Assembly (NCBI GenBank): GCA_009911175.1
Contig: QXWX01000184.1
Location: 1-5,974 of the forward strand
DNA: 5,974 nucleotides
Source: Lachnospiraceae bacterium
Lineage (GTDB): Bacteria; Bacillota_A; Clostridia; Lachnospirales; Lachnospiraceae
Direction: 5' to 3'
Shown here piece after piece: positions 1 to 5,111 of this stretch. How positions within the stretch are numbered: the stretch's first letter is position 1; each line of letters begins with the position of its first letter. Below the pieces are notes generated by a model. That model was not told the origin of the DNA. It worked only from the letters and a program-made list of their open reading frames with translations, and ran no database searches. Both the position numbers and the translations under genes were made by a program.

Positions 1-118
1 AGCATTGGCATAAGTGTTTTTCTTATGCAGAAATTTTGCCATTTTGCGTCAAAAAATATTTATAAGTGGCCTAAAAAGCTGCATAACTCAGGAATCCCCC
101 TGTGCTTCACATTTTGAT
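1..118. other. AT-rich region downstream of the operon, with inverted repeats
   Basis: No gene is supported here. It is the 3' flank of the leftward operon, after the TAA at 119-121. GCATAAG (8-14) and CTTATGC (22-28) form a perfect 7-bp inverted repeat with a 7-nt loop. TTATGCAG (23-30) can instead pair with CTGCATAA (79-86), so three related segments allow alternative folds. A short CAGG/CCTG hairpin (89-92 with 99-102) followed in the leftward transcript by a T5 run near 74-78 is the only candidate terminator and it is weak. I see no canonical GC-rich hairpin with an adjoining U tract. Confidence 0.4.
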
Positions 119-1039
119 TTACAGCCCATTCGCCTCCAGATTCTTCTTATAAGCTCCCAGCTCCGTATAGATCGCTTCTTTGAGCGGATTCCGCTTCGTC
201 TGCCGGATGATCCGCGCCTCGTACACCAGCACCCCGATGTTGAACGCAAGCGCCGCTACGCTTAGCAGCAGCTTGGGCAGGTCGGACTGGGTGGAGGTGA
301 TGGCAAAATACTCCTCCACCGCAGAATAATCCACTGTCAGGGAAAACATGGCCCACAGCGCCAATGTCTGCGCCCTGTGCTGCAGCCACGCCCCCCGCCG
401 GATCAAAAACTCCGCCGCCGTGCAGGAGACCAGAAGCAAAAATCCTGCATAGAAGGAACGGTTGGAAATGCAGTTGTAGCAGTAGGACAGATTCCAGAGG
501 TCATAGGCAATGATCCAGAACCAGAGCTGGTCCGCCCACACCATATCCTGGGATTTTGTCTTTCCGATCTGAATGCCCAGCCATCCCGTGATGGTGATGA
601 TATTCAGGATGCCCGCAATGGCATTGATCACATTCCAGGGGCCGCCGATCATCTGCAGCCCGGCCTCGATCTGCCCGGTCTTGGGCAGACATTCCAGGTC
701 CGCGTACACCGCCTCCAGAATATTGACTGCCAGGATCAATGCCGGGTAGGTCAGCATGAATTTATTTTTCTGCAGCTTCGGGATATACCGCAGCAGCATG
801 AATCCGATCACGCCGGCCAGCGCGGAATAGGTCTTGACCCAGGCGAACCAGGTGCCGCCCACATTTCCTCCCGCAGTCTTGGGCCAGATAAAAAAGGTGG
901 CGATGACCGGGATGATGACATACATCCCGATCCCTGCCCATTTAAAACGCCGGGTCACCTCATTCAGCCCGATCAGAGCCGCGGTCAGCCCGAGAAATAC
1001 CAACACACTTGTAAATGTATAACCTGTAAAAAAGAACAT
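119..1039 (-). CDS. Polytopic membrane protein, resembles DUF5692-type family (unknown function)
   Basis: The protein has 306 residues from the ATG at 1039. That start is preferred over the adjoining TTG at 1042 because a GGGGGG ribosome binding stretch (1046-1051) lies 6 nt upstream of it. Hydrophobic segments lie near residues 7-25, 35-52, 71-85, 98-115, 136-158, 169-189, 196-211, 224-236 and 256-275, so about eight or nine membrane helices with a charged C-terminal tail. There is no signal peptide or known catalytic motif. Polar residues inside membrane segments stand out: N106, E109-A110 and D114, then A178-Y179 and W182-N183. The same motifs recur at nearly the same positions in the first gene of the operon (3917-4777), which suggests homology. 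The sequence reminds me of proteins catalogued as DUF5692, from memory only. It is the last gene of the leftward operon, 85 nt after the ferredoxin-type reductase. Function is unknown; a role in handling a lipophilic substrate or in electron transfer at the membrane is inference. Confidence 0.9.
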   Translation of the reverse strand: MFFFTGYTFTSVLVFLGLTAALIGLNEVTRRFKWAGIGMYVIIPVIATFFIWPKTAGGNVGGTWFAWVKTYSALAGVIGFMLLRYIPKLQKNKFMLTYPALILAVNILEAVYADLECLPKTGQIEAGLQMIGGPWNVINAIAGILNIITITGWLGIQIGKTKSQDMVWADQLWFWIIAYDLWNLSYCYNCISNRSFYAGFLLLVSCTAAEFLIRRGAWLQHRAQTLALWAMFSLTVDYSAVEEYFAITSTQSDLPKLLLSVAALAFNIGVLVYEARIIRQTKRNPLKEAIYTELGAYKKNLEANGL

Positions 1040-1124
1040 CAAAAGCCCCCCTTTATTCTAAGTCCTCTCATAGCCCCCCGCAATCCCGTTTTAGCTGAAT
1101 CCGCGCCGGGCTATCGCGGCATTT
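1040..1124 (-). other. Intercistronic gap with overlapping inverted repeats
   Basis: This gap separates the reductase from the last membrane protein of the operon. ATAGCCC (1070-1076) and GGGCTAT (1108-1114) form a 7-bp inverted repeat with a 31-nt loop. CCGCG (1101-1105) and CGCGG (1115-1119) form a smaller hairpin that would compete with it. Neither is followed by a U tract in the leftward RNA, so they do not look like an intrinsic terminator. Next to the downstream gene lies an unusual G-rich ribosome binding site, AAAGGGGGG (1046-1054). No convincing promoter was found in the gap. Confidence 0.4.
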
Positions 1125-2291
1125 TCAGAATCGCAGCTCCAGATCACTGATGGGATACGCCTTGCAGGAATGGATATATCCGAACAGCTCATCCGCATAC
1201 CGCAGCAGCGCCCCCTGGGCGGTAAATACCTTCCCGGATACGAGCTGCACCCGGCACAGGCTGCATTCGCCGGAGCGGCAGCATACATTGACCCGAAGGC
1301 CGCCGCGCTCCAGGGCAGTGAGCACGCTTTCCCCGCTTTTCGCTTCGATGGTCTGATCTCCCACTTTGATCTGAAACAGTTCCTCTCCCGTCATTCCTTC
1401 CGGCCAGCCCGGTTCATTCCAGATATCCCGTCTTGTCCCGAATACCTCTCTGCGGATTGATCGTCCCGGGATCTGAAGCTCATCCAGCGCCTTGCGGCAG
1501 AATTCCATCATCACCGCCGGGCCGCACATATAATAGGTGCAATCCAGAATGTCCGGCACATGCGCCCGGATCCGCTCCGCGTCAATGAAGCCGTGCTCCA
1601 TTCCTTCCTTCTCCTCATCCGACAGGATCAGCGTATAGTGAAAATTCGGATGCCCTTCGGCAAATGCGGCCAGCTCCCCGTGGTACATGGCCAGCTCCTC
1701 TGTGCGGCTCCCGTACAGCAGCGTAATATCCCGATCCTCCCCGCTCTCCAGCGCAGTCCGGATCATGCTGACAAAGGGCGTGATCCCGCTCCCGCCGCCC
1801 AAAAATACGGACCGCTTGGAGTGAAAGACCGGATGATACCGAAACACCCCTGCCGGGCCGTTTGCTTCCAGCCGGTCCCCGACTTTTAGCTGCCGCAGAA
1901 GATAGCCGGATACAAATCCGCCCTCCACCGCTGCCACGGTGATCTCATAATAGGCCCGCTGCTTTGCCGAGGAGGACAGGCTGTAGGGCCTGGACGTGCG
2001 CGCCCCGTCGATCTCGCAGAATACGTTGATATACTGCCCTGCCTCAAAGGGCGGCAGATATCCGGTGTCTGATACCAGCCGGATCCGCTTCGCGATGGGG
2101 CTGACCGGTTCGATCTCGCTGACCGTCAGGCGCAGGACAGAAGGGTGGTACTGGTCCACCTTCCTCTGGACCGTCCCCCGCTCCAGAGAGATATCCTTTC
2201 CCGTCTTTTTCGCCATTTCCAGTTCCTTCAAGGTTTCCGGGCCGTTCTGCATGGTACTGATGATCATCTCTTTGATTGGTTTTTTGCTCAT
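1125..2291 (-). CDS. NAD(P)H-dependent FAD reductase with C-terminal [2Fe-2S] ferredoxin domain
   Basis: The 388-residue protein should pass electrons from NAD(P)H through FAD to a [2Fe-2S] cluster and on to a partner. Residues 1-50 are a charged extension not needed for the core fold. From about 51 to 155 runs the FAD-binding beta barrel with the R-x-Y-S signature (R101-P-Y-S104). From about 156 to 290 runs the nucleotide-binding domain with GGGSGITP (165-172), YGSR (193-196), CGP (256-258) and EVFG (282-285). From about 304 to 388 runs a plant-type ferredoxin domain with cluster ligands C338, C343, C346 and C376 (C-x4-C-x2-C-x29-C). The architecture is that of HCR, PaaE and KshB-type reductases. 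The start ATG lies 1 nt past the stop of the preceding flavoenzyme gene, and AGGAGG (2301-2306) sits 9 nt upstream inside that gene, so translation is probably coupled. The likely partner is the neighbouring FAD oxidoreductase (inference). Cytosolic; no signal peptide or membrane segment. Confidence 0.95.
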   Translation of the reverse strand: MSKKPIKEMIISTMQNGPETLKELEMAKKTGKDISLERGTVQRKVDQYHPSVLRLTVSEIEPVSPIAKRIRLVSDTGYLPPFEAGQYINVFCEIDGARTSRPYSLSSSAKQRAYYEITVAAVEGGFVSGYLLRQLKVGDRLEANGPAGVFRYHPVFHSKRSVFLGGGSGITPFVSMIRTALESGEDRDITLLYGSRTEELAMYHGELAAFAEGHPNFHYTLILSDEEKEGMEHGFIDAERIRAHVPDILDCTYYMCGPAVMMEFCRKALDELQIPGRSIRREVFGTRRDIWNEPGWPEGMTGEELFQIKVGDQTIEAKSGESVLTALERGGLRVNVCCRSGECSLCRVQLVSGKVFTAQGALLRYADELFGYIHSCKAYPISDLELRF

Positions 2292-2292
2292 C

Positions 2293-3825
2293 CTATCTGC
2301 CCTCCTTTAAAATAGACTGCGCGATCTTGTCCCCATATGCATAATTGGGGCCGAAGCCGCATGTATTGACCCAGCCGCCGGAAAAGGTCAGTCCGGGGAT
2401 AAATTCATCCTGCGGGAAGAAGAATACACTGGATTTCAGATCCTGCTCATAGCCGTAGATCGCCCCGCCCGGATGGCCCAGATACCGCATATGGGTCAGC
2501 GGCGTGGCTACCTCCATTTCCTCGATGTGTCCCCGCAGTCCCGGGAAGCGGGTCTCCAGACGTCTGACGATCTCGTCCGCCGCCGCGTACTTCGTCCGAT
2601 GGTACTCCTCAGGCGAGAGCTTTTCCCATGCCTCACCGTATTTCAGAGTGCCCGCCGTGATAATGGACGTCCCCGGCGGCGAGACGCAAGGATCGTCAAT
2701 GGTATAGCAGGTAGCTACAATTGGGTCTGTCTTTGTATCAGTAAAATACGCATTCTTAAAATCCTTGTTGGCATCCAGGCTGTCATAGATCAAATTGAAG
2801 GAATCGGTAAATCCGATCTCCTCCGGCGTACAGTCCAGGCCGATGAAGCAGGTCAGCGCGGAAATGCCCGTGGTATAGCTCTTAAAATACTGCCGGCAGG
2901 CCTCCGGCACCTCCTCATCCTTCAGAAGCCCTGCATAGGTCACGGTGGGAGATACATTGGAAATAATCTTGCGGGCATGGTATTGATTGCCGTTTTCATC
3001 CTCCACGCCCACAGCCCGGCCGTTTTTTATCAGGATCCGCTTCACGCCGCGGTTCAGGAACACGTCGCTCCCATGTCTGCGGATGGTATCCATCAGCGCC
3101 TGACTCATGACCTGGCTGCCTCCCCGCACATAGTAAGGCATGTCTACTGTATACAGATACATGCATCTGGCCAGGATGGAGAAGGGGAACCGCTCCGGCG
3201 GCATTCCCATAAAGCACCAGTAAGCCGACAGACAGAGCTGCAGTTCCCTGCTTTTGAAAAATTCATCCAGCACGTCCTGGGTGCTCCGGACGCCGTACTT
3301 TGCCAGTACCTTGTAGATCTTCGGAAATCCCGTCTTAGTGATAAACTTCTTCAGCTCCGAAGGATTTGCCGGGCTTGCGGCGCTCTTTGCCAGGAAATCC
3401 GCAATTTCCTCGTTGAATTTCCAGACCATGTGGAAATAATGCCGGATGGCCTCCGCCTCCTCCGGAAATTCCCTGCACAGCAGATGGCAAGCCTTCTTCT
3501 TATCCGCCGGAAGCGCCACTCCCCGGCCTCCCGGCAGGTTGATCTTGTATAAGGTTTCGATGGGGATCCACTCAATGGCATCCTCGATCCCCCATTTACG
3601 GAACAGCTGCCTGGTCGGGCCAGGCTTGTCCTTCGTGTTCATCCCGTTGAGCTGGTGCAGCGCCACTTCAAATTCGAACCGCCCCCTGCGGAATGAAGTG
3701 CCGCAGCCCCCGGGAATATTGTGCTTCTCAAATACCACTGTCTTTTTGTGATTCACCGCCAGGGTAGCCGCGCTCGCCAGCCCTCCGTTCCCCGCGCCGA
3801 TCACGATCACATCATAATTCGCCAT
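2293..3825 (-). CDS. CrtI / retinol-saturase-type FAD-dependent oxidoreductase
   Basis: The 510-residue protein has the usual length for the phytoene desaturase, carotenoid isomerase and retinol saturase group. The N-terminal dinucleotide-binding motif is G10-x-G12-x2-G15, followed by E33 for the ADP ribose and PGG (38-40). A GGSQ turn is at 235-238. The C-terminal family signature is present as TPLTH (441-445), GGAIYG (453-458) and PGLTFSGGW (477-485), with the final FAD-contacting segment GFGPNYAYGDK at 490-500. The family desaturates, saturates or isomerises conjugated or isolated C=C bonds in hydrophobic molecules. In an anaerobe, with a dedicated NAD(P)H-to-ferredoxin reductase encoded next door, a reductase or isomerase role is more plausible than oxidative desaturation (inference). 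Carotenoid synthesis is not supported, since no phytoene synthase or other crt gene is present. The ATG at 3825 has AAAGGAAG (3831-3838) upstream. The substrate cannot be read from the sequence. Confidence 0.92.
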   Translation of the reverse strand: MANYDVIVIGAGNGGLASAATLAVNHKKTVVFEKHNIPGGCGTSFRRGRFEFEVALHQLNGMNTKDKPGPTRQLFRKWGIEDAIEWIPIETLYKINLPGGRGVALPADKKKACHLLCREFPEEAEAIRHYFHMVWKFNEEIADFLAKSAASPANPSELKKFITKTGFPKIYKVLAKYGVRSTQDVLDEFFKSRELQLCLSAYWCFMGMPPERFPFSILARCMYLYTVDMPYYVRGGSQVMSQALMDTIRRHGSDVFLNRGVKRILIKNGRAVGVEDENGNQYHARKIISNVSPTVTYAGLLKDEEVPEACRQYFKSYTTGISALTCFIGLDCTPEEIGFTDSFNLIYDSLDANKDFKNAYFTDTKTDPIVATCYTIDDPCVSPPGTSIITAGTLKYGEAWEKLSPEEYHRTKYAAADEIVRRLETRFPGLRGHIEEMEVATPLTHMRYLGHPGGAIYGYEQDLKSSVFFFPQDEFIPGLTFSGGWVNTCGFGPNYAYGDKIAQSILKEGR

Positions 3826-3916
3826 GTTATCTTCCTTTCTTGTCTCATATTATAACCAATTTGCGCCTGCCCGCGCGCCATCGCACAGCGATTTTCATGC
3901 GCGCGATTCCTTATAA
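3826..3916 (-). other. Intercistronic hairpin with a possible weak internal promoter element
   Basis: CGCGCGC (3872-3878) pairs with GCGCGCG (3899-3905), and inside it TCGC (3881-3884) pairs with GCGA (3888-3891) around a 3-nt loop, giving a bulged stem-loop in the leftward RNA. No U tract follows, so it may stabilise or attenuate the operon transcript rather than end it. Just downstream lies a perfect minus-strand -10 hexamer TATAAT (3854-3849). The -35 position falls in the CGCGCG stem and matches nothing, so an internal promoter is doubtful. Confidence 0.4.
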
Positions 3917-4777
3917 TCAAATGATTCCGAAATAGATTCCCACCGGAACCGCGATCAATACCAGATTCAGGATCATCAATACAATCTGCACCGGAGGGGA
4001 TTTTACCTTTTCGATAAATGCCGCCAGCTTTTCATTTTCCAGTTTCTTTTCAATATCGTCCTTGCAGTAGATCTGGAACACCCCGCCGCAGGTCAGGCTG
4101 TTGGCGCGGAATACCAGCCAGTAGCCGGGATTCATCGTCAGCAGGATACTGATGATCGGGGATGACAGGATCCCAATATGCAGATATCCGATGGACGGGC
4201 TGAACTCCCCGATCACAAACAGCCAGTTCCAGATCGTATAAGCGACCAGCCAGCAGATTGTGCCGATGACCACCACCTGATCGGACACGAACAGCGCATC
4301 CGCGCGGGGACCTGCATTGGCCGTGTAGATCCCGGTAAACGGGCCTGCCGCCTCGGGGAACCATTTTCCGGCAAGGGTCAGCACGGAAAGGCTCAGTACC
4401 AGCCCGGTAACAAAATTATAGGGCTGGTGGTTTTTCAGCAGATCCGTCAGCGTCGCTTCCATGCAGTTGATCACGAGGAAAACCAGCACGATCTTGACAA
4501 ACAGCTCCCCGCTCATGATCCCGAAGATCGGAAGCAGGATCAGCGCCCGCATCAGCACCAGCGTGGACAGCTTCAACTTCTCAAACATGACCATTTTCAA
4601 TTTCAGCAGCACCAGCACCGGCAGCAATACATTGACGATCACGTTGACCCAGAGCGGAAAATAAGACGCCAGCATCGATACGATGCAGATCAGAGCCGTC
4701 CAGATCAGGAAGGTCGGAAGCTGCCCGATCCTGTCAAAAAAACTCCAGAATGCATTTCTTTTTGTGTTACTCATCAT
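3917..4777 (-). CDS. Polytopic membrane protein, homologue of the operon's last gene (unknown function)
   Basis: The protein has 286 residues from the ATG at 4777. GTG at 4780, ATG at 4777 and ATG at 4774 are consecutive codons. The ATG at 4777 is chosen because AAAGGA (4785-4790) gives a 7-nt spacing. Hydrophobic segments lie near residues 21-39, 42-60, 71-89, 92-111, 121-139, 167-189, 197-214, 217-236 and 263-285, so about eight or nine helices. A charged, probably cytosolic loop with several Glu and Lys (about 238-260) precedes the last helix. Intramembrane polar residues N104, E107-A108 and D112, then A179-Y180 and W183-N184, match those of the membrane protein at 119-1039 in order and spacing, with an SLT triplet shared further on. 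Overall identity looks low, so the two are old homologues rather than a recent duplication. First gene of the leftward operon, directly behind the operator-controlled promoter. I do not recognise a function; transport, anchoring or catalysis on a lipophilic substrate are all open. Confidence 0.9.
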   Translation of the reverse strand: MMSNTKRNAFWSFFDRIGQLPTFLIWTALICIVSMLASYFPLWVNVIVNVLLPVLVLLKLKMVMFEKLKLSTLVLMRALILLPIFGIMSGELFVKIVLVFLVINCMEATLTDLLKNHQPYNFVTGLVLSLSVLTLAGKWFPEAAGPFTGIYTANAGPRADALFVSDQVVVIGTICWLVAYTIWNWLFVIGEFSPSIGYLHIGILSSPIISILLTMNPGYWLVFRANSLTCGGVFQIYCKDDIEKKLENEKLAAFIEKVKSPPVQIVLMILNLVLIAVPVGIYFGII

Positions 4778-4802
4778 CACCCCATCCTTTCTCTCTTGTG
4801 TT

Positions 4803-4813
4803 TGGTCTGACCA
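4803..4813. promoter_or_regulatory. Operator O1, FadR-type GntR palindrome
   Basis: TGGTCTGACCA is a perfect 5-bp inverted repeat around one central base. It fits the GT-N3-AC core known for the FadR subfamily of GntR regulators, to which the divergent gene belongs. It begins about 8 nt downstream of the predicted start of the leftward operon and ends 13 nt before the ribosome binding site, a position suited to repression. An identical copy lies at 4948-4958. Confidence 0.8.
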
Positions 4814-4827
4814 CAGTTCTTTTGATT

Positions 4828-4856
4828 ACTATAACATCAAAGCCAGGAAATAGCAA
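4828..4856 (-). promoter_or_regulatory. Predicted sigma-A promoter of the leftward operon
   Basis: On the minus strand, TTGCTA (4856-4851) is followed by a 17-bp spacer and TATAGT (4833-4828), a 4/6 and 5/6 match to consensus with ideal spacing. Transcription should start near 4821, giving a leader of about 44 nt that contains operator O1 and the ribosome binding site of the first membrane protein gene. Confidence 0.65.
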
Positions 4857-4909
4857 CCAGAATTTTATGGATATATAACACAAAAAGTTTATGGAAATTA
4901 TTTCTTTTG

Positions 4910-4938
4910 TTGAAATTAAACAAATATCGTGGTAATAT
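4910..4938 (+). promoter_or_regulatory. Predicted sigma-A promoter of the GntR regulator gene
   Basis: TTGAAA (4910-4915), a 17-bp spacer and TAATAT (4933-4938), preceded by an extended -10 TGG (4930-4932). The expected start is near 4945, immediately before operator O2, so the regulator probably represses itself. The AT-rich DNA upstream could act as an UP element. A second, weaker promoter may lie inside the leader: TTGTGC (4991-4996), 16 bp, TATATT (5013-5018). Confidence 0.65.
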
Positions 4939-4947
4939 ACAAAAAGA

Positions 4948-4958
4948 TGGTCTGACCA
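4948..4958. promoter_or_regulatory. Operator O2, second copy of the FadR-type GntR palindrome
   Basis: Identical TGGTCTGACCA, 145 bp centre to centre from O1. Including two flanking bases, both copies read TTTGGTC-N-GACCA when each is read toward the middle of the intergenic region (4801-4813 on plus, 4960-4948 on minus). It starts about 3 nt after the predicted start site of the regulator gene. This suggests autoregulation, with two dimers bound at the divergent promoters. Confidence 0.8.
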
Positions 4959-4977
4959 AATATGATGGGATAGCTTT

Positions 4978-5058
4978 ATGCAGCTCCCAATTGTGCGAAA
5001 GAGAATTGCGTATATATTTATTAAAGATGCGGAACCGATACGATATGCAGTACAGTGA
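4978..5058 (+). CDS. Possible 26-codon leader ORF upstream of the regulator (doubtful)
   Basis: An ATG at 4978 opens a 26-residue frame ending in TGA at 5056-5058. A weak GGGA (4967-4970) lies 7 nt upstream. The stop overlaps the GTG at 5055 that would extend the regulator by 19 residues. It lies wholly in the predicted leader of the regulator mRNA. The peptide is basic at its N terminus (VRKR) with no repeated amino acid that would suggest classical attenuation. It may be a chance frame. Confidence 0.2.
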   Translation: MQLPIVRKRIAYIFIKDAEPIRYAVQ

Positions 5059-5098
5059 ATGATAAACAGCCAGATACTTACCGAATCAAAAAATCAGC

Positions 5099-5104
5099 AG
5101 GAGG
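5099..5104 (+). promoter_or_regulatory. Ribosome binding site that sets the GntR start
   Basis: A full AGGAGG sits 7 nt before the ATG at 5112. This favours that start over the in-frame GTG at 5055, which has no comparable site. The protein from 5112 also begins about where FadR-type regulators usually start their winged-helix domain. Confidence 0.85.
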
Positions 5105-5111
5105 AATATTC

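Larger units (their letters stand above)
4778..5111. promoter_or_regulatory. Divergent regulatory region between the operon and its GntR regulator
   Basis: This 334-bp region is strongly AT-rich in its middle (about 4861-4945). It carries one promoter for the leftward operon and one for the rightward regulator gene. A copy of the same palindromic operator sits just downstream of each predicted transcription start. Two direct copies of TTTATGGA (4864-4871 and 4888-4895) lie between the promoters. An inverted repeat TTTGAT (4821-4826) and ATCAAA (4836-4841) brackets the -10 of the leftward promoter. The regulator transcript would have a long leader of about 165 nt. Confidence 0.8.

Noticed and set aside
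36..66. Promoter-like TTGCCA and TTTATA on the plus strand
   Set aside because: It points antisense into the operon's last gene and matches consensus poorly.
1037..1042. TTG at 1042 as start of the last membrane protein
   Set aside because: The adjacent ATG at 1039 has better spacing to the ribosome binding site and a common start codon.
377..1150. 257-codon open frame on the plus strand opposite the last membrane protein gene
   Set aside because: It is fully antisense to a well-supported gene, its translation is Pro/Gln/Asp/His-rich without domain features, and it results from third-position composition of the real gene.
2473..3552. 359-codon open frame on the plus strand opposite the flavoenzyme
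   Set aside because: It is antisense to a gene with clear FAD motifs at both ends. The translation shows no recognisable motif and no good ribosome binding site.
3610..3624. Palindrome CCTGG-N5-CCAGG, which also resembles the operator with one mismatch
   Set aside because: It lies inside the flavoenzyme reading frame, far from any promoter, and is explained by the codons there.
4772..4780. GTG at 4780 as start of the first membrane protein
   Set aside because: Spacing to AGGA would be only about 4 nt; the ATG at 4777 gives 7 nt.
4178..4810. 210-codon plus-strand frame opposite the first membrane protein gene
   Set aside because: The composition is extremely rich in Gln, Asp, His and Arg, as expected for the complement of hydrophobic codons; it is a shadow.
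5055..5111. GTG start at 5055 extending the regulator by 19 residues
   Set aside because: There is no ribosome binding site, whereas a full AGGAGG sits at ideal distance before the ATG at 5112. Kept only as a reinitiation possibility.
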